This document shows positions 1 through 10,634 of a stretch of DNA of 64,000 nt, in pieces; positions within the stretch are counted from its first letter, which is position 1, and every line of letters starts with the position of its first letter. The stretch lies in NCBI GenBank assembly GCA_964036195.1, contig OZ038456.1, positions 16,988,001-17,052,000 on the forward strand, written 5' to 3'. This DNA comes from Sphaerolaimus hirsutus (taxonomy: Eukaryota > Nematoda > Chromadorea > Monhysterida > Sphaerolaimidae). The notes beneath the pieces are model-generated. The model was not told where the DNA came from. It was given only the letters and a program-made list of their open reading frames with translations, and made no database searches. The position numbers were made by a program, and so were the translations under genes.

Positions 1-163
1 ATTTGAGTTCACCGAGACTTTTCGGATTTGCTGCGTGTGTTAGAATTGGTTCATATGCGCGATTGGGATTTTGGACTTTTACATTTTTATCAAAACTCAA
101 ATATTGTCGGCGCATTTTCCATTTGGAAATTTTCTCTAATCACGAAATTTTCTCTAATTCTAG

Positions 164-3100
164 TGAGCGCCAGCAGCGACCAGTACACGTGCGCGCACTG
201 CGGCCATTCCTTCCAACTGCAGCATGTGCAAGTGTGTTTTCGTTGTTCACTGATATCTGCTACATATTCATCCCCCGCACGGTACCGATGAAAGTATAAC
301 TGTATACCGTAGTGCCGTTTACCGGTATAACTGTATACCGTAGTACCGTTTACTCTGGGACTGTATCGATATTGGATGGGGGCCAGGACCGAACCGTGTA
401 AAATGTCGAATGTCACCCAAATGGGAATGCAAAATACATAAAAAATGGCAAAGAGAGGTACTCTGTAAAGGACTGAGGCCTTCTGTGCATGTAAACCCTA
501 ATTTTCACTCAAAATCGCTAGTTTTCATGCATTTTTTAAAGATTTTCACCTTCAAAATCACTAGTTCATGTGTTTTATTGTCTATTTTCAGCTATTTTTG
601 TAGTGTATGTGCTTATATACCCATTTTTGGTAATTTTTCGCCTACTTTTCGCGCTTTTTCTGCCTTTTTTACATCTTGAAGAAGCCTATATATTGAACCA
701 CTTCGAACCCCCAAATTTTTTTCCAGCAAAATATCTATACCTCCAGAGGAGCGATTAGCCACCTATCCAACCCCCTGGAGGGTCAAAATTAGGGTGTCAA
801 CAAAAACTTTTTGGCGGAAAACGGAAACGGAAAAAATTTTGCACTTGCCGGAAAACGGAAACGGAAACGGAAAAAATCTTGCACCTGCCGGAAAACGGAA
901 AACGGAAAAATTTGCTGAAATTATGCCGGAAACGGAAAAAATTTGCTGAAATTTTGCTGGAAATGGAAAAAAATTTGCAGAAATTTATCCAGAAATCAAA
1001 AAATTTGCAGAAATCTTTCTAGAAATAGAAACAATTCACATAATTGAGAACCTGCATGCATGTTTACCAGTTTGGCTGAAACAGAAAACAGAATTGAGCC
1101 AGAAAATTAAAAAAAGTTGGAGAAACAGACAATTGGGCCGGAAAACGGAAAAAAGGCGGAAAAACTGAAATTTTAGCCGGAAAACGGAAAATGAGCCGGA
1201 AAAACGGAAACGGAAAAAAAATTTAGCAGCCGGAAAACGGAAACGGAAACGGAAAAAAATTTGCCTGCGGAAACGGAAAACGGAAAGTTGACACCCTAGT
1301 CAAAATCTAGAATACCCCTGACATGCACAGAGACACAGGCTCTCTGTAAAGTAGTGGTAATTAACTCCCGGCGAAAATTGAAAAATATATGTAATTACCA
1401 CATTTACCGGCACACTACTACGGTACAGTAAACATCTCCCCACTAATTCCGGTACCATCCATTTATCCAACTTCTCAACACGCAGGAACTGCACAGTTCA
1501 AAGTGCCGCTGGTACTGGCGCAGCAAAAAGCACCTGCGCTACAGAAGTCGCGCCACCATGCAAAATCGCAGCCGCAATACTTTGCACATGCAAATGCAAG
1601 TGTGTAAATGGGCGGAGTTTGATGAGCACGTTGTTCAGGGTGAAGGTCAGGCTCTCGATGTTGTGCAAGGGGAAAGTACTGGATTTGGATGTGAAAATTT
1701 GGATGTGTCGGCTGATTTTCAGGTTGCTGGGAAGTTTAACATTGTGTGTTAATACTAGAAAAAAATTTACCATGTATTTTTGAATTGTTAAGTCCCTCTC
1801 AGGACTCAAGTTTGATCAGATCCCTGATGTCCCAGTTCCGATCACAGTAAAAACGACAATATATAATTTGTCATCTCAAATGCATCTATTTTTGCTCTAT
1901 GCCTCAGATACTGAGCCATTTCCTCGAAATACCTTCCCCCTCGAAATACCCCCTCAAAATTACAACTTTGAAAAAACCGAGGGTATTTCGAGAAAATACG
2001 GTATAATCAATCACGACAAACAAGCGCAAAACCCATCAATCGCAATTAATTTCAGGCAATACACACCGCGTCCCAATCATGTCCGCTAAACCTCAGTGCG
2101 AGCGGACCCGAAAACAAAGTGTCCAACATGTTGCCCGACAGCAAGCCCGGCAACGAGCCGCCCGACGTCGGGCAATTGCGTTTCGTTTGTGCGCACTGCG
2201 GCCGTAGATTCAAACGCAAGGACAATATGTTGAGTCATACCAGAAGGAGACACACCGGTGAACGGCCGTACGGATGCCAGTTGTGTGGTTTGTTGAGATC
2301 TTTGAACTGGGGCACTTCCAGACCCTGTAAAGTGTTAAAAGTGATTGAAAGTTTTAAAAGTGTGAAAATTCCTCTAAAATGCCAAACTATGGTTAACGAT
2401 GCAATTTTCCATGGAATTTGCATAACATTTGATATTTTACCTCCAGGGTATGGTATTTTACGGGCTAGGCCTAAATAGCATGTAAACCGTTTGGCATCTG
2501 GACCCGAATAGCATGGATTCCTCCCCGCTTGGCATCTAGACCCGCATAGCGTCCATCCAGTGCCAGATGCCAAGCGGGCGGTGGCGTAGATGCCAAGCGG
2601 ACGACTGGGGTCAGATGCCAAGCGGGTAGGGGGGTCTAAATGCCATGCGGGCGGGGGGGGGGGAATGTTGTGAGAACTGAGACCTCAGGCGGCAAACACA
2701 AAGGGTAAAGAAGAATGCAGTTCCACATAACAATGGATGTCCCTTGGTGCTTGGCTCCTGGATTACATGATGTATGTAATTTTGGTGGATGCGCGATAGC
2801 ATATAATGGTCACCCATTGTCAAAAAATTAGCAGACTGCAAAAATCAGAATAATGCTCAAACAAAAGCGATCAAGCTGATTGGTGATCAAGCACTCCCAG
2901 GCCCTGTACCAAACCTTCGTTTGCCATTTTCTCCAGGGTATTTTTGACACTTTGTATGACAGTTGACTTTTTACCGGTTCTGGGAGTGGAACCTGCTCTT
3001 TTGATTTTGAACTACTACCAATTTAACGTGGTAACTAATGTAATTTATCTTACAGGCATGAATTTTGCCGACTCGTCGCAGCTAAGCGTGCATCGATCGC

Positions 3101-3189
3101 GCTACCACACCGCCCTGACGAACGCTAATAAACGCACCAGGGGCCAATTCCACAGGTATACAAGTGACGCGAAAAGCGATAAGTGCTAA
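164..3189 (+). CDS. C2H2/C2HC zinc-finger protein (partial, multi-exon)
   Basis: Four exons fit in one frame: 164-231, 1486-1599, 2056-2287 and 3056-3155, or 3056-3189 if read to the TAA. Exons 1 and 2 together form one C2HC finger (CAHCGHSFQLQHVQ then ELHSSKC: C-x2-C-x12-H-x3-C) split by an intron. Exon 3 holds a C2H2 finger (CAHCGRRFKRKDNMLSH, H-x4-H) and the classic linker HTGERP. A third finger (CQLCG/MNFADSSQLSVH) is split across the exon 3/4 junction and is C-x2-C-x12-H-x4-H only when joined at G|GTTTGT and TTACAG|GC. The 5' part probably lies before the window. Exon 4 can be spliced at CACAG|GTATAC or end at TAA 3187-3189; I cannot tell which. A DNA-binding nuclear regulator is inferred from the fingers. 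The first intron carries nested transposons (about 490-1320). The gene converges with the GST gene. Confidence 0.75.
490..1320. mobile_element. Degraded CAGGGGT-type hAT-like element with a nested element
   Basis: The right end (about 1305-1320) reads TAGAATACCCCTG, and the interior matches the other copies of this family at 24.7, 27.1, 32.1 and 46.3 kb (CTCAAAATCGC, GGAGGAGCGAT). The left terminus is lost near 490. A second element (790-1298) is inserted in it. It lies in an intron of the zinc-finger gene. Confidence 0.7.
790..1298. mobile_element. TAGGGTGTC hAT-like MITE with perfect 8-bp TSD
   Basis: Terminal inverted repeats start TAGGGTGTCAAC and end GTTGACACCCTA. It is flanked on both sides by GTCAAAAT (782-789 and 1299-1306), an exact 8-bp target-site duplication typical of hAT insertion. 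The interior is a degenerate array of the word GGAAACGGAAA with long A-runs. There is no coding capacity. Confidence 0.88.
2308..2470. repeat. Foldback-type repeat fragment
   Basis: It begins with the terminal block CACTTCCAGACCCTGTAAAG shared with the foldback family and ends TTTTACCTCCAGGGTATGG. It lies directly after the exon 3 donor of the zinc-finger gene. Confidence 0.5.
2480..2660. repeat. Array of inverted and direct copies of a 14-bp word
   Basis: The word AGATGCCAAGCGGG or its complement CCCGCTTGGCATCT occurs about six times in both orientations within 180 bp, with the variable linkers GGACCCG and GGGGTC. No open frame accounts for it. It is followed by a G-run. Confidence 0.6.
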
Positions 3190-3351
3190 GTGGTACAGGG
3201 TGGTGCTAAGTGGTGCCAAGTTACAAGTAAACTTGAAGTAAAGTTACAAGTAAAGTAAGTGACTAGTAATCTCATTCACAAATTTACATGTTTTTCACTT
3301 CATTCACAACTTGATTCACAAATTTCCCTAAAGGTATACTTGTCACTAGAT

Positions 3352-3478
3352 TAGTGATGTAAAAACGCCAGGGCTTTGACACCAAGCGTCATGGCGCTTT
3401 TCATGAGCATGGCGCCATAGAAAATAGCGCCATGGCGCTCTTTCCATTCGCTAGCGCCATGGCGCTTTTACATCACTA
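3352..3478. mobile_element. TAGTGATG / GCGCC palindromic MITE
   Basis: The ends are TAGTGATGTAAAA and TTTTACATCACTA, inverted repeats. The interior is packed with GCGCCATGGCGC words. Flanking octamers CACTAGAT and CCGTAGAC match at 5 of 8 positions, so a duplication is only suggested. Relatives lie at 6877-7158 and 13080-13218, with fragments at 51749-51855 and 61100-61209. Confidence 0.65.
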
Positions 3479-3479
3479 C

Positions 3480-4608
3480 CGTAGACTCACCGCTTATCAC
3501 TTGACTTGTCACATCCTATTATTGTCCCTTTCTACCTATGGAATTGCACCAGGGCAACTAGGGGTGGAAAAATGACCATTGGCAGAAAAGGGGGTGTTGT
3601 TTAGATTTTGACTGTCTGTTGGAGACATTTCCGTTTCTGGTTGAGTTGTAGGTAGAGTGATAAGTGATAAAGTGCTGTGTGTGACTGGTAAACTGACAAG
3701 TGACAAGTATACTGAGTGAAAATACTTTCTCTTACAATTTGTCATTTAGAAATATTTTCATATATCACCAAATATTTTAGTCTCATCAATTTACTCATCA
3801 CTTTTTACTTGTCATTTGACAAAAATTGAAATGGTGCTGAAGTGGATTTTTAATGGCGTTATTGACATTTGATGCTATGAAAATGGCTCTCTCTTGTCTA
3901 CATTCCAACAATTGAGTTTTAGCTTTTCTGCATTGCTTTGATTTGCTTTAACATGTTTGCTGTCTCGTTTTGTATCTCGTTGTGTTTCGTGTTACCTACT
4001 TGTCATTCAGCTGCTCAACAAATCCATACTGGTCAATTTTTAAATTTTTTGCTTATTGACGTGTTTTTGTCGACGTTTTATGTGTGCATACTGTAGTTTG
4101 TATGATAAAAAACATGACAGGGAAATTTGTAAATGAAAATACTGGCCCATTATAACTTTTATTGTCACTACAACTTTTAGCTTATTTTCCACGGCACTTT
4201 CATAATCACCTGTCCACTTCTGGAAGTGAACAAAGATAAAATGACAAAATCTGACAAAATCTACAAACTATAAAAGAAGGTTTGATCACAATCACAACAC
4301 AACAACTAGGGCAAAATCACAACAATCTAGATTCTATGTAGTAAATATCAATGACGCTTTGGTTGTATTTTTCATACTTCCCAATATTTGGGGATAAAAG
4401 TAAGATCACACTTCCCTAAGCTATTTGTTCTCATTTTGATCCTACAAACACCATCAATACCAGATAAAAATGAGAATCTTGAAGAAATAGAGTAAATGCC
4501 TATTTAAAGCTCTTTGAGTTTTTGTGCACCCTGTAAATATCAAATGAAATCACACAAAAATCCGAACAATGATCATTTAGAAAAACATAGGGTCCATAGT
4601 ACACATTT
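3480..4608. other. Intergenic stretch between convergent genes
   Basis: AT-rich sequence between the zinc-finger gene and the GST stop codon. I see no coding exon or recognisable repeat apart from many short CAAGTGACAAGT-like words near 3650-3850, reminiscent of foldback arms. The GST 3' UTR should lie here. Confidence 0.5.
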
Positions 4609-7600
4609 TCACCCAGAAAGTGCTTTTCGCACTATAGCCATTCGATCAGGTGTGTTTGCTGGATAACGATTTTCACTTCCCAGGTACTTTTTAATTGATG
4701 GAATTTTTTTCATCTTATCCAGGTGTGCCTGTGGTTATTAGTTTGTTAAATAATTAGATTTTTTTTGCCAACAGTGGTTTGCGAAAATTTAATTTACGGC
4801 AATTTGCCAATACGAGATTGATTCCATGCTCAATTTATGTTTCGAATTCTTAAGGTGTCAGGATATTTTGAGGAATATAAAAAATCTGATGAATCTGATT
4901 CCAGTAAGATTTAATTGTATTTTTATTTTGAGAAGTTTTCTGAGAATTTTTTAAATTATCATTTTGAAAATCACCCATTCAGGCATATTTGTGAAAAAGA
5001 TGAGAATTTTTATATTTATATTTTTCCAGAATGATTGAATTGTATCTTCGTTTTTGAGGGATTTTCTCAATTATAATGTGTGAAAATCACCCATATTTGG
5101 AATACTTCTAGTAATCCACTGGCATCCATTGGTATTTTAAATTCCCTACCGAATCGATTGACAAGCATCCCATACCCTACGATGGGCAAGTTCTCCAGAA
5201 AAAAAAACACTTTCTGTGTTTTGAGTTTTTCAAAAATGAATGTTTTGAGTTTTTTCACGAAAAAAACTTGAGTGACTCTGTTTTTTTTCCTGTGTTTTTG
5301 TAAAAACTCTAGTTTTTTTCTCATAAAATGCGAGTTTTTACCCAAATACAGTGGTTCAAAGCAAAAACAGTGGTTTTCTCATTACAAATTTGTATATGCA
5401 TGTCCTGTATTTAAAATGTGCTGAAAAATGTAAACAGTCATGCAAAATGTCAAATTAAAGTTTTAACATTTGGCATTTTGAATAAGTCGGTGTCAATCAC
5501 AATTCCAATCATTGTCAGAATGACCAGGTGCCATTTTGATACTTAGGTTGTATTTTGTTACTTGTTATTAAATTAGGACCCTTTGTTATACTCGGCGGAC
5601 CGCAAAATATGCGCAGAATTCTACCATAATTTAATGAATAAAATTTTGTGATAAATTTCGAAATTAATCACTCCATAGTAAAAACGAAACATTATGATGA
5701 AAAAACTGTATAATTTTTGGTTCATTATTCAGATGGGTTATGGTAGGTTTCCATACTAAGTGTGATGTCCGCCAAGTATATCTGTTGATATGCACTTGTG
5801 CACATTTCTTGTTTTCTCAGTTCAACACTTAACAGTATTCCTCAAATCCAATGAAAAAAAAACAAAAAAAACTTTTCGTGTTTCCGTGTTTACGTGTTCT
5901 CCAATAAAAAACTCATTTGGGTTTTGAGTTTTTCAAAAATTTGAGTTTCCGTGGTTCTGTGTAAATCAAAAACACAGAAACTCATTGAGTTTCTGTGTTC
6001 AATTACTGTGTTTTTCCATCGTTGTCCACACCTGGCACTTTGGATAATTGGTCATTTGTTCAGCCTTGAACTCTTGCACCTGCAGCAGTGGCATCAACAA
6101 AGCCACATCAGCTAATGACATTTTGTCACTAACCAGCCATTTGTTGTTGCTGGATTTCAGAATCTGAAAAACTAGAATAAGAAAAGAAGTCTACCGTAAT
6201 CCACCTGAATAAAGAAGCTAATGTTTTTTTCTGATACATTACACGATCAGTTGCGAATTGTGCACTGCTGCATAAGTAAAGCCAGTCACAAAATATTTAA
6301 AACTATTTTCAACCGAAATAGAAACGCCTCATACAACCTACCGTATTACCTCGAAATACCCCCATGGGGGTTTATTATTTCGCCAGCTAAATTTGAGGGG
6401 GGTTATTCGAGGGGGGGTTTTATTATTTCGCCAGAAATTTTTGTCAGTTTCGTAGTAAATAGTAGGCATTTGCATACCCAAAACAGGTAATAAATGTGTC
6501 CAAACAGGAGACATTTGTACAATAAAACGTTGATAGCTACACAAACTAGTCTGTGTAGTTGCAATGCAAATTAACAGTAATATACATCATGTACATTGCA
6601 TACATGACGTATTTATTATGTACATGACGTACATCATTCCGAGGGGGGGGGGTATTTCGAGGGGGGGTTTATTAATTCCCCAGCCCATTTTGAGGGGGGG
6701 GTTTATTCGAGGGGGGGGGGTTATTCAAGGGGGGGATAATTCGAGGTAATACGGTATTTTCAACACGAAATAGAAACTCAACTTCGGCAGTCGGTTTTTG
6801 ATTTCACTTCTGATGCCCTATCTCCAGTTGTGGGTGGGGGGGGCACCACAAGTGAAATCAACAACCGACTGTCCAATAGTGATGGAAAAGCGCCAGGACT
6901 TTGGCGCCAAGCGCCATGGCGTTTTCCCGAACCCCAGCGCCAAGCGCCAATGGCGCCAGAGCAGAATGGCGCCAAGAGCAAGAGCAAGAGCATGGCGCCA
7001 GGCAAAAATAGCTCCAAGCGCCATGGCGCTTTTCCGGAACCCAGCGCCAAGCGCAAATGGCGCCACAGCATAATAGCGCCAAGCGCCAAAAGCGCCATGG
7101 CGCTTTTTCTTCTGGCGCTAGCGCCAAGCGCCAGCGCCATGGCGCTTTTCCATCACTGCTGCCGAACATGATGGGAAGGTGTTTACAACAACAGAAGCCC
7201 AAACCATATATTTACCTTCTCAAACTTGGGCAGATACCTTTCACAGGCATTTGTTGTGCTTTTTTCAACCGCATCATCTGAGTCGATGCAACGCCTGTTG
7301 AAAGTGTGATTGAAATCGATCCCTCCCTCTGCCAGCATGCAGATTCTGCGCAGGGTAAAATTAGGTAGCTCACTTTTTTCATGTTGTTTCAGTTACAGTA
7401 GTGATTGGTCATTTTTTGTTCTTTTGTTGCAAGGACTTCAATATCGAACTGGTAGCGTTCCTCCGGGGTGCTTCCCAGCATTCCATTGATCTCCGCAAAG
7501 TACCTGGGCTGTACCGAAAGTAGCGCACAACTGAATATGTAAAACCAATCACAGATCAAAGAAGATATATTTACCTCATTTCCTCAAATTACCCCCCGGG

Positions 7601-9223
7601 GTTTATTTCTTTAGAGTGAAAATTTTGAGAGAAAAACGTGAAAAATGCAACAATAACCACCATTTATAAGTTTTTACAGCCTTATATAAGGACGTAGATG
7701 CTATAAACGATGTTCCAACATAACACAGTAAGTGTTTTGAACGTCTGTTATGCATTTACCGGACCACAAATTCATAGTGCCCATTTTGAGGGGGTATTTC
7801 GAGGAAATACAGTACATAGGTAATCAAAAGATTCGAAAAAGTAGTAGTTTACCATATTTGCTAGAATAATTCCCCCTGCTAGATGAGTGAGGAAAATAGT
7901 TCCCCCTCTCAAATAGTTCCCCCTTATCACCATATGATAAATTTGTTGTGTATAATTTGAAAAAATGCCATGTTATGGTGTTCATTAGGCATGTTTCAAG
8001 AAATGGGTTGATGGAAACATCCTTGAAAATATAGGCACATCAAATATCACTAGTCATTTGATGAATAAAGTCATGTGAGAAATTGTGCACAAAATTAACT
8101 GATAGGCCGGAATTAGAGCTCAGCGTCGATTCGACGTGAAATGATGACGTGAAATGTTGTCGTGAAATTAATTACACGAGTGTGGATCATGCTACGGGTC
8201 TACAATTTTCTAAGGATAATATATGAATCAATACCTTAATCGTGTCCAATACTGAGTGTTATCAGCCACAACTAGAGCGAATTGAAAAATTCAATTTTTA
8301 TCATTTCACGTCATCATTTCACGTCGAATCGACGCTGAGCTCTAATTCCCGCTATACCGCCGACAAATTGATTTTACGGAATCACCGTGAAATTGATTTG
8401 TCGGCGGACCATTTTTCATTGAACGTTTTTCATTCAAAATCAAATTAAACATCTCCCATATGAAATTTTTTTCATTCAAATTCGAGTATTGAACATTGAT
8501 TTTCACTAAAAACTTGAAAACATGAAAATAATGGATTTATCGGTGACGTTTTATTTGTCGTATCACCTTCTATTTATCTTTATGCTGTAACTCCCACTTA
8601 AAGAAGGCAAAAAATCCATAAGCCATAAAGATAAGGTTCTTTTTAAAAAACACCTAAACCATAACCCATATCACACACAAGCATAGTCAAGGCAAAATTA
8701 CATCTGCCTCATATCAACTCCAGTGTGCACCACTTTTGGAACAGCCCATCACTGAGCAGTGGGTATGCTCTGCACCATGCCCATGCCCTTGTACTGCGTC
8801 AGCGGCAGTTGATCGAACTGGAGCTTGTGCTCGGACTTGAGCTGGGTGAATTTCTCGGGGGTGTCTACCGTGGAGCCGTGCGTGAACTGCGTGTGGGGGG
8901 TGAAGTTGCTATGGCAGTTATAGCTTGACGGATGTTTGTGTGAAGCACGGTAGTTGACAGTACAAAATTACGGAAAAATGTTAAAAAACAGATTTAAAAA
9001 TGAGAAACCAGCCGTTCTATCGTTTGCGTGAGTGCAAAAAAAGACCCAAAACCTGAAGTTATATTTGAGGTGCCATTCTACTGGAGGTATGCCATTCTAT
9101 TAGAAAAAATACGGTATCTGCACTATTGTAGCTCACCTCCATTCCAGCGGCGGCCAATGTGAGCCGTATAATTTCCGCCCTGCCGCGACAAGGTACGTAG
9201 GTGATGACGGGCATTTCAGACAT
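4609..9223 (-). CDS. Alpha-class-like glutathione S-transferase, complete, 6 exons
   Basis: The exons, in transcription order, are 9137-9223, 8753-8886, 7450-7503, 7216-7345, 6032-6163 and 4609-4728. All junctions are GT-AG and phase-consistent and give 218 aa with a stop. The N-terminal thioredoxin-like domain carries Tyr9 in TYVPCRGR with Arg15, equivalent to catalytic Tyr9 and Arg15 of alpha GSTs. The glutathione-site elements FDQLPL and MVQS follow. The all-helical C domain (about residue 80 on) includes ERYQICMLAEGG (compare ERALIDMYTEG in vertebrate alpha GST), RYLPKFEKIL, WLVSDKMSLADV and KKIPSIKKYL. It should conjugate glutathione to electrophiles in the cytosol. The alpha assignment is by eye; mu or sigma class is a weaker fit. 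The introns hold MITEs. The start was chosen as the first ATG of exon 1; a second Met is at position 4. Confidence 0.9.
5588..5781. mobile_element. TACTCGGCGGAC MITE (copy 1)
   Basis: Inverted ends TATACTCGGCGGACCGCA and TGATGTCCGCCAAGTATA, with paired inner blocks CTACCATAA and TTATGGTAGG. TA at each edge suggests Tc1/mariner-type insertion. It lies in GST intron 5. Full copies are also at 10954-11145, 18802-18994, 49511-49707 and 60884-61074. Confidence 0.8.
6339..6756. mobile_element. TACCGTATT / G-run MITE
   Basis: Left end TACCGTATTACCTCGAAATA, right end its inverted copy ending TAATACGGTA. Between them are repeated units of the form GGGGGGTTTATTATTTCG. It is one of about 15 related copies or fragments in the window. 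It lies in GST intron 4. Confidence 0.75.
6877..7158. mobile_element. TAGTGATGG / GCGCCAAGCGCC palindromic MITE
   Basis: The ends TAGTGATGGAAAAGCGCC and GGCGCTTTTCCATCACTG are inverted. The interior is almost entirely the words GCGCCAAGCGCC, ATGGCGCC and AAGAGCAAGAGC, so all reading frames look open and rich in Ala, Arg and Pro. Those frames are compositional, not genes. Confidence 0.75.
7571..7815. mobile_element. TACCGTATT-type MITE, diverged copy
   Basis: Begins CTCATTTCCTCAAATTACCCC and ends with the inverted block GGTATTTCGAGGAAATACAG, with G-run subterminal blocks. A further half-copy starts near 7850 (CATATTTGCTAGAATAATTC). It lies in GST intron 2. Confidence 0.6.
8109..8349. mobile_element. 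MITE with about 48-bp terminal inverted repeats
   Basis: The left arm starts GGAATTAGAGCTCAGCGTCG and continues through GTGAAATGATGACGTG. The right arm near 8300-8349 is its near-exact complement. No other copy is seen. A separate small perfect hairpin (CCGCCGACAAATTGATTTTA over its inverted copy) follows at 8357-8406. Confidence 0.7.
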
Positions 9224-9425
9224 TTTTATTGCAAACTTTAGCTGGTTGCTAGATTAATTTGTATTGTAATATTTATAACAGAAATCTCACGACGGAATGT
9301 CTGTCGAGGACGCGGTAACACTTGTACATATACGTAAACCTGTCATCACGTGATATATAAGTACTGTAGGTAGGTAAGGTAAGCTACCCTCGAATAAGCC
9401 CCCCATACGAAACATCACCCCAGCG

Positions 9426-9648
9426 CAGAGTTGTTAAAAGTACTGAACTTTTTCAAAAGTAAACGTGAACCTAAATTAATTATTTTTAACTCACAGGTGA
9501 GTACAGAAAACATAAAGTATTTATTTTTTACTTTTACTCGTGAGTAACTGAGTACCGGTATTTTTTCGGGAGGAAACGTAAACGTATTTACACAGTACTC
9601 GAGTATCCATATTTATCGAGTAAACGTAAATACGTTTTAACAACTGTG
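9426..9648. mobile_element. CAGAGTTG hAT-like element with perfect 8-bp TSD
   Basis: The ends are CAGAGTTGTTAAAA and TTTTAACAACTGTG. The octamer CCCCAGCG flanks both sides (9418-9425 and 9649-9656). The interior consists of degenerate GTAAACGTAAA and GAGTAA words. A longer relative is at 22961-23721. Confidence 0.88.
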
Positions 9649-9656
9649 CCCCAGCG

Positions 9657-10634
9657 TTAGCGATGCGAGGGAAAATAACTACCCAACCCACCCAACAGAC
9701 GTGTGTGTGGAATTCCTTAAATTAATTAAGATTCATTTTTTTTCTGCACTTGTTTCACCATTTTTGAGAAATAAAATTTTCATCTGGGCAGTATGGTGTA
9801 AAGAATTTTTGTATCATTGTCATATGAATTCATTGTCAAAAATCAAAATTTTATTGAACGGAAAAATTATTAATAAAATTTAATAGTTAATTTGATTCAT
9901 CCCAATGTTTTAAATTAAAATGCGGTTGCGTTTTTGGTTCCTTGTTTAGCTTTTCGTTGCACATTTCATGCACTTTGCGTGGTGGATGACATTTTTTCTG
10001 TCTTTCATTGTGGATAATTGTTCAGCAGCAGGTTATTACGTCGCGGATGAAGTACAGTTTGATGCCTATTACTAATATTTGAATTATCATTTTATCCATC
10101 CCAACTTAGCGAACAATCCGATGGGAAAACATCTAAACTCCCTGTTCGAATAACTTCCCAGTCAAAAAGTCTGATGAAAAATAAGTCCCAGAGGGATTTA
10201 TGTGGGAACATAAAGTACGAGAAATGATGACGGTTCCATGAAACTGGATGCATGTGCACGCATGAGCAAAAGCTGGAGCTTTTTATGTGCAAATAGCAAA
10301 CTGAAATGCTAGAGAGCGTTTCTCAAAGTAAAAACAAATGGATTGAATGAAAGATGGATGTTTTTTGTGTAAAAATGGATTAAATACTTTGCCAGATAAA
10401 TTTGAGAAAGAAGTAATCTAAGGAGAGGCTTTTGAAGCTTTAAAAATACACTGATGAATTGGTGAATGTTAAATAAAATTTTTTTTTTGCAATTGTTTAT
10501 TTCTTGTTACACACAGTTACAAATTTTATGGGTATGATATGTCTTTATGTTTGCCTAAAAGTAAAGATGATAATTCCTTGAACTCAAGGCTATGGTATGC
10601 TTATTAATGCAGAAAGCCTTATTAATGCAGAAAA
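9657..10634. other. Gene-free AT-rich stretch upstream of GST
   Basis: No exon, RNA gene or clear repeat recognised. Short open frames here have no protein-like composition. It separates the GST promoter side from the 3' end of the TPR-like gene. Confidence 0.5.

Noticed and set aside
6778..7281. Several overlapping long frames rich in Ala, Arg, Pro and Trp
   Set aside because: They come from GCGCC word repeats in a MITE, and all frames on both strands are open for the same reason.
7438..7449. GST exon 3 extended through FDIEV
   Set aside because: Phase does not fit the next exon. The donor TACCA|GTTCGA restores phase and aligns ERYQICMLAEG with other GSTs.
8749..8751. Stop codon ending the GST N-terminal exon, making it a pseudogene
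   Set aside because: A donor GCTCA|GTGATG lies just before the stop, and joining to CCCAG|GTACTT gives SIPTAQYFAEINGMLG, the expected GST helix in frame.
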